A stretch of 64,000 bases of DNA, from contig JASEVX010000099.1 in the NCBI GenBank assembly GCA_031761405.1, forward strand, positions 1-64,000. Reading direction: 5' to 3'. Each line of letters begins with the position of its first letter. Within the stretch, counting starts at the first letter, position 1. The notes under the pieces were generated by a model. It was not told where the DNA came from. It did not search any database and was given only the letters and a program-made list of their open reading frames with translations. Source of the DNA: Serripes groenlandicus (lineage: Eukaryota > Mollusca > Bivalvia > Cardiida > Cardiidae). Positions 1 to 10,022 of the stretch are shown here, in pieces. The position numbers were made by a program, and so were the translations under genes.

Positions 1-87
1 GGTAAAAAAATATCAATTTTAGTTTCAACCGTTTCACGCCAAGACCTCGAAATGTAATCTAACCCTTTCATTTACATTGCTGTTTGT

Positions 88-282
88 TTTATTTTGCTTT
101 CAACTTTCTGTCCAGTTATATCAAGGAGCTTCCAGTATCACTGACCGATTATTCCTGATACCAGTGAGTCATGCGTATAGATAACCTCACATCCCTGAGC
201 GGTAAGGAGGGATGACCCGACTGGGGATCGAACCCGTGACGTTCCATTCCCCGAGGCGGACGCTCTACCACTACCCCATCGT
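88..282 (-). mobile_element. tRNA-derived SINE
   Basis: On the minus strand the right end reads as a tRNA-like head, with an A-box-like GTGGTAGAGCG and a B box GGTTCGATCC (plus-strand 225-234). The body continues to the left through the CCAGTGAGTC-type segment to the common SINE 3' domain near 88-130. About 95 bp beyond the head (283-375) also match the flank of a second copy near 24.67 kb, so the unit duplicated is larger than the SINE. It is a dispersed pol III-type retroelement, not a tRNA gene. Confidence 0.75.
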
Positions 283-409
283 AAACCTTTACGAACGACA
301 TTGATTAAAGGCATAATCTTTATTACTCAAGATAATTCCAATTATATACGAAAAGTAAATGTTATATATTTCTTTAATGTTATAAATAAAAGTAAAACAA
401 TTAATTTAA

Positions 410-500
410 AACATTGTAGTTAAAGGAGAATTTACTCAAAATGAGCACTTGTTTTTGTCACGATGTTTTCAATTGTAGTATACTGCAGATATGTCAAAAT
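410..500. mobile_element. MITE core remnant
   Basis: The stretch AACATTGTAG to TTTGTCACGATGTTTTCAA has the imperfect hairpin seen in many MITEs of this window (GAAAACATTGTGGCAAAA paired with its complement). Terminal repeats are not recognisable here. It lies in the same order relative to SINE pieces as the copy at 25.39-25.47 kb. Confidence 0.5.
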
Positions 501-611
501 ACGTCGACGTGTGAGAACTGTAAATTCCAGTAGCTATCGTCGTTTCCCAATCCTTTCCAAGGTAACTATTTTGACCGTTTCCCCGTTGTGTTACGATTTT
601 GATCATTTATT

Positions 612-852
612 GAGTTATATCACGGCGTTTCTTGGGTAATTTACCAGTACTACTGGTCCATTAATCCTGGCACCAGCGAGTCAGTCATGATGCTAAACCC
701 ATAACACTGAACGCCATTGCTACCATTTTTAAAGTATGAACTCTGTCAATGTAGACAATCTTCTGTCCTCAACTGTAAATTGCCTACCAATCCGTTTGAT
801 CTTTTAAAATAAAGTGCCGATACAGCACACATTCGTCTTTAATGATGTGGTA
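612..852 (-). repeat. SINE body plus unique-type tail, paired with 25471-25717
   Basis: It starts with the SINE 3' domain in reverse (TTATATCACGGCGTTTCTTG), runs through CAGTACTACTGGTCCA and ATCCTGGCACCAGCGAGTCA, then through AACTCTGTCAATGTAGACAA and CCGATACAGCACACATTCGT. The same order of segments is found at 25471-25717. No tRNA head is present. Confidence 0.65.
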
Positions 853-1470
853 ACCGCTTTAAACCGAGCACTATCACGTGTCTGAAAACACTTGTACGTG
901 ACTGCGAGTAGAACGAAATATGTCACGTGACCGGAAGTAGTCCGAGTTAAATGACAGTGAATGAAGAGAGCCAAACGTGTAAAAGAGTTACGGTGTAGTT
1001 GATATCGAATTTGAACAGTTGACCAATTGTTAACGTTGGTGACTTACCCCGACCTATGGAAACTGATCAACTGTAGTCGAGCCGCATTGCACCGTTGAAT
1101 ATTGGCCCAAGTAGTCACACACATCTCAATAGCTACCAACTACGATACACATCTCGTAATGATTTTTAACTCGGTTGTGTACAAAGTGCGCAAGGGGAGT
1201 TATTGTGATCTGCGTGTGTCCAGCGTCCGTCGTCAACAAATCCTTTAAAACTGGGCTGATTTCAACCAAACTTCACAAGAATGTCCTTTTTGGTGGTCCT
1301 AGTTTAAAAGTATTCACCTATTTCGAGTATGTTTATAACGGTAGTTGCCGCAGCATAAGAAATGGAGGATTACAAAAGATTTACTTTCTTCTCTTCTGAA
1401 ACTGCTTGCTCCATGTGTAGCACTCTGGCCAGCTACATCAAATTGTCCACGAGGAAAACACAGGTAAATG
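853..1470. other. No feature recognised
   Basis: I see no coding signal, no repeat family used elsewhere in the window and no RNA gene. A 74-codon open frame at 1175-1399 has no domain or splice context and looks accidental. Confidence 0.5.
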
Positions 1471-1558
1471 AATGAATCGGATAGTGGTACTTTATTGTGA
1501 AGATATAATTGAAAGGTTAACCCTAGAGAGAGTCACAAGACTCTCTCCAGACTCCATG

Positions 1559-1822
<264 letters not shown>

Positions 1823-1834
1823 ATCTACCCAATC

Positions 1835-1932
1835 GTATCATTGATTGTTGTTGTTTTACGCCACTTTTTCAGGTATATCACGATGTTTCCTGGGTAAGTT
1901 ACCCGTACTTCTGGTCCATTTTCCTGACAAAA
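1835..1932 (-). mobile_element. SINE 3' end, truncated
   Basis: TTGATTGTTGTTGTTTTACG is the complement of the SINE tail, followed by the TATATCACGATGTTTCCTGG body and the CCGTACTTCTGGTCCATT segment. The tRNA head is missing. Confidence 0.65.
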
Positions 1933-1934
1933 TG

Positions 1935-2475
1935 GGTTTGAAAAGAAGTGGGGTGGTACGAAAAACTTAACAAAAATTCTAAATAAAAAAGGGCCATCAT
2001 TCTTGAAAAAAATATATGGACAGAGTTATGTACTCTTGTCTGTTGATGGAGGTAATGATGGTGAAAAAGTGTTGTAAGTTTCAAAGCAATATCTGTAATA
2101 GTGTTGAAAAAAGGTGAATTGGTACAAACAAATTACCCAAAATTCTAAGTAGAAAAAGGGCCATCATTTTTACAAAAACTTTGACAGAGTTATGTTCTCT
2201 TGTCTGTCAATTGACGTTATGATGGTAAATAAGTATTGTAAGTGTATAAGCTATATCTCTTATGGTTTTGCAAAAAAAGTGGGGTGCTACGAAAAAACAA
2301 ATTTCTTATTAAAAAATGGGCCATAATTCTTACAAAAACCTTGACAGAGTTATGTACTTTTTTTCTGTTGATGGAGGTAATGATGGTAGATAAGTGTTGT
2401 AAGTTTCATAGCAATATCGTACGACGCAGACGCCAACGCCGAGGCGAGAATAGCTAGCCTTTTCTTCGAAAGGTC
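1935..2475 (+). mobile_element. Pearl/Helentron-like tandem-core element
   Basis: Three diverged direct copies of a core of about 165 bp are visible. GGGCCATCATTCTT, GGGCCATCATTTTT and GGGCCATAATTCTT fall near 1988, 2158 and 2318, each followed by GACAGAGTTATGT and a GTTGTAAGTTTCA-like box. The right end is GC-rich (GACGCAGACGCCAACGCC) and closes on TAGCTAGCC...CGAGCTAAAA. This layout of cores, microsatellite and hairpin end fits the bivalve pearl family, which has been linked to non-autonomous Helitron-type elements. The left boundary is uncertain. Confidence 0.6.
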
Positions 2476-2803
2476 GAGCTAAAAGCCCCATCTTCTCCTA
2501 TGAAGGTGTTGGTCTGATTTGAAAAATCTTTCATAGAGTGACATTCACCCACATTTATTCAAACAAGGCATCAGAGAAGGCAATGGGTTAAATTTTAACA
2601 TCATTCTGTCCTGAAAATACTTGTCTGATTTCATCACATTTGTTCCTTCTGCAACTATCTTCATAATTTGTTAAAGCCATATTGATTGGTTCAAAACATG
2701 GCAATAACAGACCTGTTAACTCCCATGGATTGATTGTATTTCTATAAAAACTATTATGCCCTACGGATTAAATAGCCATATTTCAGCGGAAACTTGATCA
2801 TTA
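2476..2803. other. No feature recognised
   Basis: AT-rich DNA between a pearl-type element and a SINE. I see no coding or repeat signature. Confidence 0.5.
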
Positions 2804-2960
2804 GCAAAAAATCGTGAATTCGATTCCCGCTCCAGGCGGTCATGATGGAGTGCTCTTTGGCAAGGCTAATTTCATAGCCTAGCATTGGTTTATTCAAAAA
2901 GGGATCATGGATAGGTGCCCTATCTGAAATAATGTTAAATGTGTATGAACAAGCCAGAAC
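2804..2960 (+). mobile_element. tRNA-derived SINE, partial
   Basis: A B-box remnant (GAATTCGATTCCCGC) is followed by GCGGTCATGATGGAGTGCTC, GGCAAGGCTAATTTCATAGC, a TTGGTTTATTC segment and GGGATCATGGATAGGTG. These are the SINE body segments in normal order. The 3' domain is weakly preserved. Confidence 0.65.
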
Positions 2961-3059
2961 AGCCGGCTATTCTGACCAGCCTTGAAACTCGATTCAGATA
3001 AGCTTAAACGTTATGAAGTTATGAGTTATGTTCAGTTGGCTGTCACAGCAACTTCTTCA

Positions 3060-3990
3060 ACTCGAAGCCAGTAGTCGCCGTTTGACCCTGACAAATGTTA
3101 AGTTACCTGCTCGTCTTTAACTCGTCTTTAACTCGATCAAAATACAGCCGAAGTGTGGCTGTGGAACTGCTAAAAATCTAAACTTATGCTGAGTTTGGCA
3201 TCCGGCTGATACAACTCGGCTAAACGGCACATATTGCAACAGGAGGCCAATCGTTGAATGCTTGCATCGTACACATGTCAAGTTGCCGGTATAACTCTGT
3301 AACTCGAACAAGACCGTGAAAAATCCGGAAGGTCCAACTCCGTTTGGGATAAATCTCAGTGATTAGGAATCTAGTGCATATCGATGTCAGTTTGATGCAC
3401 ATGAACTTAACATGCATCATCTTACGACAAGTCAGATAGCCGACTAAACTCTGTACCGGTGCAAAGTCGGAGCATTGTCTTGGTTTTGCAGCCGGTTGCC
3501 ACAAATCTGAGAAATGGGAACTACTGCAACATTGAGATACTGTTTTGCAATCGGACATGACATGCATAAATTGGCCACCCACTTCCCATATCTCGAACAA
3601 TAGGCACGCCAAATCAAGAGAGCGAGCATTTCATTTGGCAAAAAACTCCGGCTAAGTTTCGTAACCATCTTCCAAAACTTGACAAAAAGGCAGATAGTTC
3701 AACTTAACGCCAGTGTTGATCGCTTGCCCTTGACCAATATCAAGTTGTATCAACTCGAAGCCAATATCGGATGCTTCCAGCTGACACAATGTAAGGTTGC
3801 CTGCTTAACGCTGATTCTCGAACAGAAGAGGTGCAAAGTCGGCACATTATCGGCTCCGATTGTTCCGGTTTGTACAGCCGGAATAGCCGAAACTCTGTCT
3901 GTTGCGGCTTACATTTTGAACATAAACGTTAGTGCTTACTTTAACAAGTGCGCAAAGCAAACTGAAACAAGACAGAATACATGAACAAAT
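3060..3990. other. CpG-rich degenerate block of unknown origin
   Basis: This block has clearly more CG dinucleotides than its neighbours and contains recurring short words such as AACTCGAA, GCCGG, AACTCTGT, GTGCAAAGTCGG and ACTCGGC on both strands. Several overlapping open frames of 60-130 codons occur, mostly on the minus strand (3220-3612 is the longest). None shows a recognisable domain. It could be an old tandem array, a decayed element or a GC-rich island. I cannot choose between these. Confidence 0.35.
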
Positions 3991-4039
3991 GAACTTTGTT
4001 ATCACTAATAGTAATAACAATCAGGTTAGACTTTTTTCA

Positions 4040-4190
4040 CAAATTATTGACACAATTACACCATTTTCTTCAATTTACAATACTGCTAGTGCAACAGTCG
4101 TTCCTATATCTTACTCTATTGGTTGGCAATTATATTTTCCTCTCCCACTTCTTTTTATAAACCTGAATTCTCCTACATGTTTGGACATAA
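4040..4190. repeat. Dispersed repeat shared with 61.50-61.65 kb
   Basis: AATTTACAATACTGCTAGTG, GCAACAGTCGTTCCTA and TTGGCAATTATATTTTCCTC line up in order with AATTTACAATACTTCTATTG, GCAACAGTCTTTTCTA and TTTGGCAATTGGATTCCTTT near 61.53-61.60 kb. The pair is collinear with a second pair (5.74-6.06 kb and 61.70-62.03 kb). That suggests one longer repeat, split here by the LINE and pearl-type insertions. Confidence 0.6.
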
Positions 4191-4194
4191 ACTG

Positions 4195-5115
4195 TCATTG
4201 TCATGGTCCGAGGAAAAGACAAAGCTATGTGCGCACAATAGGACAGTTATTCTTACTATTAAACGCATTAAAGTACACATTTAGCAACTTTAGACATCAT
4301 GAAATGTTCAAATTATTTGACAGTATGGTTGTTCCTATCCTAACATACAGTTTCCAGCTATGGGGTCATTCATACTCTAATGTCGTCGAAATGGTTCAAC
4401 TATACTTTCTGTAGATACATTTTAGACTGTCAACACTATCATGGTCCTAGAAGAATGTGGAAGATACTCTTTATGTGTTATATATTTTACAAAATTAATA
4501 TCTTATTGGTTAAAACTGTTACATATGCCACAGCACCGGTACCCACGAAAGTGTAACTTAATGCTTAAAGCTATTGCCGAAGTTGGAAGAGTCACATTGG
4601 CGTCAAAAGTCAAAGATTGATTATACACGTATGGGTTTGGTAATATCTAGATTTCTAAAGAAGTTGGTAATTGCAATGTATTCTTATCTCCTTTCAAACA
4701 GCGCATTGTGTTACACAAAATTGGGATGCAGTATTAATAAATATTTTAAATCCCTTCTTAACCCCAAAACATATTTAACTATGGATCTTTCTTTCCAAAG
4801 GCTCTCGATATATTTAGATGCTCAAGTCATAAACTTAATGTTAAATTGAGTCGTCATCAAAACGTAAATAGAGCGGATCGAATATGCTTTTACTGTTTAT
4901 TAACCAAAGATGCCTTTTGTTTTTGGAAAATGAGTATAACTGGTACAGTGGTAACAAAGAGCGCGATTTTTTTTTATTTCCTATAAAAATCTTACAATGT
5001 TGTAACAATCAGAAAATAAGCTATTATATTTTCGTTTCGAAAATCATGAAAATGGTCGTCAATCAAAATCTTTCAACAAAACATTATTGCTTGGTGAAGT
5101 AATGACTAAAAGAAC
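4195..5115 (+). pseudogene. Decayed LINE, C-terminal part of the reverse transcriptase ORF
   Basis: Conceptual translation in shifting frames gives the region after the palm domain of a non-LTR retrotransposon. It includes MFKLFDSMVVPILTY (about 4303-4350), a WGH box, then YRYPRKCN-like text near 4540. Further on are KLNVKLSRHQN and NRADRICFYC (about 4830-4900), which resemble the terminal Cys-rich segment of these ORFs. Stops and frameshifts are frequent, so it is dead and 5'-truncated. The clade cannot be assigned from the remaining part. A pearl-type element follows directly. Confidence 0.7.
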
Positions 5116-5132
5116 ATTTCTACACATTTGTC

Positions 5133-5411
5133 TTGAAATCAGACCAGCACTTTCATAAGAATGGATTTAAAACAGAAATGTCATTTTGCTCCTTTTCTGA
5201 TGTCGCCTGGCTGCCATGTTTTTCAACCAATCAGTATGGCTTGAACTATTTTTCTAGAGGGTCACCCAAGGAACATTGCTATCATTCCAGTGGTTTAGGA
5301 GGCGGAGTTGTTTAAAGGTAAACGTTAACGTTGGACGGACGGACGACGATGGACGACGGACACAGAGTGATCAGAACATTTAACATTGAGCCACCGGCTC
5401 AGGTGATCTAA
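5133..5411 (+). mobile_element. Pearl/Helentron-like element, one core
   Basis: One core is present (TTTTTCAACCAATCAGTATG, then AGAGGGTCACCCAAGGAACA and CCAGTGGTTTAGGAGG). It is followed by a GGACGGACGGACGACG microsatellite, then ACACAGAGTGATCAGAAC and the terminal hairpin side GGCTCAGGTGATCTAAAA. The core matches those at 28.0-28.9 kb. Confidence 0.7.
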
Positions 5412-5735
5412 AATGTATATGGCGTGGAGTTAGTCCACCTGTATATATTGATATGTTCTTTAATTTCCATATGCAAATGATACATGAATACTCTTTGGTA
5501 GTATGAAGACTCACACTCTCCACTGGAAGTTTCTCTGTTTCTTGACCGTTTTCATATATTATGGACACAGCAAAACTAATTTATATACTATAGTATGTTG
5601 TAGTGTGGGCCTGAGGCCTTTATTAACAAAATAAAACTTCTATATTCTGTAAATTCATTTAAATCACAGTTTAGCTACCATAGTAAAACATAATCGCCTT
5701 ATATCAAATATAGTTCTATATTCCAACTTTTTTTT
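5412..5735. other. No feature recognised
   Basis: AT-rich; nothing recognisable. Confidence 0.5.
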
Positions 5736-5737
5736 TA

Positions 5738-6062
5738 CACATATTCACATTGACTGTCACATGCACTTTTATTTTGACCCACACTATTCTCATAGTTAAC
5801 ATACAGCAGACACTTCAGAATGTCAGTTCATCAGTGTTAAGTACATATCTATCTACCCTGTCCCACATACAGACGCAGGTTGATGTAGCAGATGGTAGCA
5901 AATGCTTTTTACCACAATGTATTTCAATTCTATTCAGTAAACTTACTTTTATTTATAGATATTTTCTACTTTTTTCCACGTTTTTCTTCACAGTCGTGTG
6001 CTGCAGATGTGTTGTATTTTGAAACGGTTAGATTACGCAAGTAGAACATAAAGATTGTCTTT
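5738..6062. repeat. Dispersed repeat shared with 61.70-62.03 kb
   Basis: The CTATTCTCATAG, CACTTCAGAATGTCA, GATGTAGCAGATGG, TTATAGATATTTTCTAC and GTCGTGTGCTGCAGATGTG boxes recur in the same order and spacing at 61.75-62.03 kb. The right end (GCTGCAGATGTGTTGTATTT then GGTTAGATTA) resembles the right terminus of the TTAA-flanked MITEs. Both copies are probably the right part of one long MITE-like element. Confidence 0.7.
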
Positions 6063-6104
6063 CCTGTAAACGTTTGAACTGTTTTCAATAAACCATTATA
6101 CACT

Positions 6105-6800
6105 AAAAAGTTATTGTATGATTTTAATACGTCAATCAAAAAAATCGTCTTTCACGGTATTTGAAGTATGTTCATAATATACTTTTCGTACTTTAATCAT
6201 TTTTCGTACATCAATATATTGTAAATCATGCCATAGCATTACATATTTTTGCAATTTATTAAGTTCTTTAGCCATTTTGATTTCACGCTGGAGATAAAAC
6301 TTTTAATATCTATAATTTTTAAACCCTCTTCCTCATAACCTTTATTGAAAATCTTTGTTTTATTTTAGCTCTTTCATCCCAAAAAAGTTATACAGTGTTT
6401 CATTTAATCATTTTATAATGTCTGCTTTTGGGAACGGAAGGCTAATAAATAAGTGCGTTCAAATTGGAATAAGGAGTGATTTTACGACTGTTATTCTACC
6501 AATAGGTGTTAATTTCCTTCTTTTCTAATAAGTTATATATTTAGATATTCTTTCAAGTTTTGGTTCAAAATTTAAATCACTCATTTGTTTAAGGTTCACG
6601 TCAAAAATAATGCCAAGCCATCTATATTTGCGCGACCCAATACAGATAAGCTTTGTTTTATCGAAATAATATTTTAATCCTGATATAATAGAGAATGTAT
6701 TAAGTACTTTTAAAACCCTATTCAATGAGTTGTCTGTACCGTCTAAGAGCAAAGTGGTGTCATCTGCAAATTGACTAATGAGATGAATTAAGATACCTAA
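6105..6800 (-). pseudogene. Decayed LINE reverse transcriptase fragment
   Basis: Read on the minus strand, the fragment begins with the catalytic motif QFADDTTLLLDG (about 6780-6735) and continues with SGLKYYFDKTKLICIG. After a frameshift come FWDERAKIKQRF and then EEGLKIIDIKSF (about 6340-6300). These are the palm motif with both catalytic Asp residues, the thumb region and the following domain of a non-LTR reverse transcriptase. It is truncated at both ends and broken by stops. It comes from a different LINE lineage than the fragment at 4.2-5.1 kb, as the text around the active site differs. Confidence 0.75.
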
Positions 6801-7210
6801 GATGAAGATGTGACTAACGACAGCTCAGTTTCCTCGCCAGGAACCGGGTACGATATTACAAAAACGTCCGGGAAATCATCTGCTACAATAGACGATCTTT
6901 TCTGTTGTACCATTAAACCCAATGGAGTTTAAACCAACTTAGATCTTTCCCACGTACAACATATTTGACAAGGACACGTATCTCCATAAGTCCATGCCAG
7001 CTGATTCTGCCAAAAACAACACTGGTTAGGCTCGACATTTAGTAGGTCGTGTGGAACTTGTCTATCAAAAGCCCTGAAGCTATAAAACTATAAAAAAAGC
7101 TATAAAACTCAGTAAAAGTTCTCAGAAAGAATGACTTTGCTTCTTGCCTATCTGATTATGAGATAAATGGTTTCAAGAGTACATTTGTCCACCATTTAAC
7201 TTTGCCTGTC
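6801..7210. other. No feature recognised
   Basis: No coding or repeat signal seen. Confidence 0.45.
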
Positions 7211-7214
7211 AGTT

Positions 7215-7298
7215 ACGTCTCCCAGATATGTCATGTTATGAATCTTCATATTTAATATGTCTCCCAGATATGTCATGCATTAAATCTTCATATTTAAT
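7215..7298. repeat. 42-bp direct duplication, two copies
   Basis: GTCTCCCAGATATGTCATG and AATCTTCATATTTAAT occur twice, 42 bp apart, with few differences. A simple recent tandem duplication. Confidence 0.85.
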
Positions 7299-7677
7299 TG
7301 GGTTTTATATTTAACCATGTTCATTACTTTATGGCATTAATAATTGCCCATTTTCATTCAATCTGTTCTTATGTGTTTTATTCATGACATACAAGTCTTA
7401 CTGCCCTTGGTCTGAACGCATATTGGTATATTACTCTAACTCCTACAAGTACTTGCTCATCTTCCCTGGACCAGGCATACATACTTCACATGTGCTATGA
7501 TATCATTTACGCAGAGTTATCTACCCTATGATATATTTTATCATCAATTTGTAATAAACATTCTTTTAATGGATTAATTTATTAGAGATCAAAGTCAATT
7601 TCAATGGTATTTCACTGATATGACGATGGCAAGTTCTGCCTTTCTTGCACCAGTACTTCACACACTTGTGTTAGCTT

Positions 7678-7868
7678 TACCAACGGGCTGCGTTCCAACA
7701 ATTATGATGTTGAGCCCTTGGTCAAAGCACATTTCTTAGTATTGGTGTGTCTACCCAGGGATCATGCAGAAGTGAACTATCGCCGTGATATAACTAAAAC
7801 AATGTTGATAGCGGTAAAGAACCCTTATAAAACAAACAAAATCAAAACTTCCCTCAAAGCCTATTATG
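7678..7868 (+). mobile_element. SINE body and tail
   Basis: The CCCTTGGTCAAAGCACATTT, GGTGTGTCTACCCAGGGATC, GTGAACTATCGCCGTGATAT and AACAATGTTGATAGCGGTAA segments are in normal order. The tail ends in an AAACAAACAAA stretch. The head is degenerate. Confidence 0.7.
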
Positions 7869-7904
7869 CCATTGGCTGAAGACGAATAAAGAAGTTTGTC
7901 AACT

Positions 7905-7955
7905 ATCAAAAGGAATGAATTGCCGAGCCGGGGTTCGAACCCATTGATTGATTTA
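7905..7955 (-). mobile_element. SINE head fragment
   Basis: The complement reads GGGTTCGAACCCCGGCTCGG, a tRNA-like B-box region, followed by a TTGATTGATTT stretch. No complete tRNA fold is present. Confidence 0.45.
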
Positions 7956-7994
7956 TTGTTTAGTCCTCGTCGTTACCGACTAATTATCGCGACG

Positions 7995-8135
7995 CGTAAT
8001 TAGGGGTATAGAGGTAGTAATGATACCTGAAACAGAACATCCACAGGAGGCGAAAAGTGTCTGCCCAGATTAGCCTGCGCGGTACATGCTTAGGCCGATC
8101 CGGGCCATAATGTTGGTTTTCTCGTAGTTCGACTC
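7995..8135. mobile_element. Foldback-type hairpin element, one arm
   Basis: TGATACCTGAAACAGAACAT, CCACAGGAGGCGAAAA, GCCTGCGCGG and CATAATGTTGGTTTTCTCGT match, mostly in inverted orientation, the foldback element at 10.02-10.28 kb. Only one of the two arms is present. Confidence 0.6.
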
Positions 8136-8269
8136 ATATCTGAACGGTCCGCATAAACTTACCGAGATTGATTCGAGCTAGTTAAATCCTTTCACATAAT
8201 CTGCATCTGAAAATATTTGGGAAATATATTGAAAATATCTATACATTAATGTGTAACTTTCGCAACCAT

Positions 8270-8515
8270 ATATAATTAAACGTCGAAATAAAAGCAGCAA
8301 CTGCTTATTTAGAGCAAGTTTCCATTTCGCTACAATGTTTTCAAAAGTCTTCTTCTGTCGATGCGTCAAAATACGTCATCCTCGGTACCTAGGCTTTTCA
8401 TAAAATATATGATATACGCTTTCCCCCGTAACTAGTCAATTTGCCCAGGGTATCATATATTTTATGAATAGCCTGCGTACCGAGGATGAAATGTTTACAT
8501 GTGGGAAAGGGTTAA
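8270..8515. mobile_element. TTAA-flanked MITE interrupted by a palindrome
   Basis: The left half has ATTTCGCTACAATGTTTTCA and the right end has TGTGGGAAAGGGTTAA (TTAA at 8512-8515), the terminal sequence shared by the other MITEs here. A separate perfect-looking hairpin (8376-8489) sits between them. TTAA plus CCCTTT-type termini suggest piggyBac-related non-autonomous elements; this is an inference from the ends alone. Confidence 0.6.
8376..8489. repeat. Palindrome with 39-bp arms
   Basis: The left arm 8376-8414 (TCATCCTCGGTACC to AAATATATGATA) pairs with the right arm 8451-8489 (TATCATATATTT to ACCGAGGATGA) with only a few mismatches. The loop is 36 bp. It lies inside a MITE, so it is probably a nested small hairpin element. 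Confidence 0.85.
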
Positions 8516-8624
8516 AATGTCAATCAGTTCAATTGACCTGTTATGCAAATAGAACAAAGAGTGTATAACATCGAATATAGGTCTGCCTGTGTATTAACAA
8601 CTTACTGACCTCTTTGTGACCATC

Positions 8625-8740
8625 GACAGTTCGCAGCGGTCATGGACGATTGCCCTTGGTCTAAGATAATCGCTGGTTTCTTTACCCAGGGATCGTGAAT
8701 AAATGTATATAACTTAGTGAGTTGCGTTTTAAGACAAAAG
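8625..8740 (+). mobile_element. SINE body fragment
   Basis: GCGGTCATGGACGATTGCCC, TTGGTCTAAG, TTTACCCAGGGATCGTGAAT and a degenerate TATATAACTTAGTG are present. Head and tail are lost. Confidence 0.55.
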
Positions 8741-8834
8741 TGTCTACAAATCACAGGCTGGAGTCAATCTCTTTGAGTTAAGGGGAAAAAACCTTGATGT
8801 CAAAATTATTCAAACCGTTCTTTGAGTTATCTTT

Positions 8835-9015
8835 TCATGGACAGTCAAGTCCGTAGACGCATCTGCAGCAGACAACTTTTTAAAACCATTGTGACAACAG
8901 GATAATTGCTAATGATGAAAATTTTCTCCGTTTGTCTCAAAGTTTGCAACTCTTTCTGATAATTAAGCTCTTACTTTTTGAGAATATTCCCGTATTTCCT
9001 CTTGAAGAAGTCTGC
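8835..9015. mobile_element. MITE remnant of the TTAA-flanked family
   Basis: GCATCTGCAGCAGACAACTT, AAAACCATTGTGACAACAGG and AATTGCTAATGATGAAAATT reproduce the arm and central hairpin of the family. The second arm is weak (TCTCAAAGTTTGCAACTC). Confidence 0.55.
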
Positions 9016-9019
9016 TGCA

Positions 9020-9575
9020 TTATTGTGGTAAGTTTGAAGAGGTTTTACGTAGTAATAAGACTTGCTTCCAGTGACACTACGATAACATTATTTTAGTTTA
9101 ATCACGGCAACACAATACTTATGTTCTAATTCAATGCTTTCAATGAGGTGAAGAAAGATCCATGCTCTGATCAGTTTAAGGCGTTTCCTCCGCCCTCCGA
9201 CATTATTCAATTCGTTTCTCTAAAAACGCATTATGATGTAATTAAAGCGTAATTAAAGCAAATTGTATATCCAGAAGTAACTGATTAAAAGAACTTGCGA
9301 TTCGTAATTGAATTCGCTTGTTTTGAATTAGCTTAGTACTATATATGTTCGTAATTTATATATTAAATAACCCTGAATAGATTAATAGTCATTGAATTTG
9401 GATAAATACTTGGAAATTCGATAACTGTCTGTACAGTTGTACGTTTACTCCTCGAATAACCACCAACCGCGTGTATTGTACACCGAACCTGCTTCGCGCG
9501 AGCTTACTTTACCCGCCAACATACTATACTATAGACTAAACAAAAAACTCTTTATATGGTCAATCCCATAATAAT
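9020..9575. other. No feature recognised
   Basis: AT-rich DNA without coding or repeat signature. Confidence 0.45.
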
Positions 9576-9577
9576 TT

Positions 9578-9792
9578 GTTTTATTGAGGTTTTACGCCGC
9601 TTTCAACATTATTACAGTTATATCGGCGACAGTTCACCTTTTCATGATCCCTTGGTAAACAAACCAGTACTAGTCTAGAAAATGTGCATTGCCCAAGGGC
9701 ACTCCACAATGACCGTCGTGCAGCGACGGGGGATCGACCCCGGGACACCCGGTTTCAAATCCCCGACGCTAACCACTCAACTACGGCGGATT
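9578..9792 (-). mobile_element. Near-complete tRNA-derived SINE
   Basis: This is the best-preserved SINE of the window. On the minus strand the head has an A box TAGTTGAGTGGTTAGCG and a B box GGGTCGATCCC. The body follows with GTGGAGTGCCCTTGGGCAAT, CTAGTACTGG and GATCATGAAAAGGTGAACTG, and the 3' end is GGCGTAAAACCTCAAT. It serves as the local reference for the segments from which the minisatellites at 11.4-20.8 kb are built. Confidence 0.85.
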
Positions 9793-10022
9793 CCTGTAAC
9801 ATAAGAAATAAACACATGATGATTTATTTCTATCAGGTCGCTCTATCAATCACAAATGAGAGGGTGTTTTGCATTTTGCGAATGGAATATACAATTCCTT
9901 CGACAACCGCTAATGAAGAACTTATATGAAATTTCTCTGCTTTGGAAATATTTCATTTGAATGTCGCAGTCTTTGACCTGACAAAAATGATCTGAGATTT
10001 TCAAGAAAATATATATGAGCTG

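Noticed and set aside
3220..3612. 130-codon minus-strand open frame
   Set aside because: No domain, overlapping frames on the same strand equally open, and the region looks like degenerate repeats.
9684..9792. tRNA gene candidates at SINE heads (also 225-280, 10695-10785, 21692-21770, 22335-22415, 24610-24670)
   Set aside because: A and B boxes are present but the tRNA arms do not fold fully and each is attached to a SINE body. They are retroelement heads.
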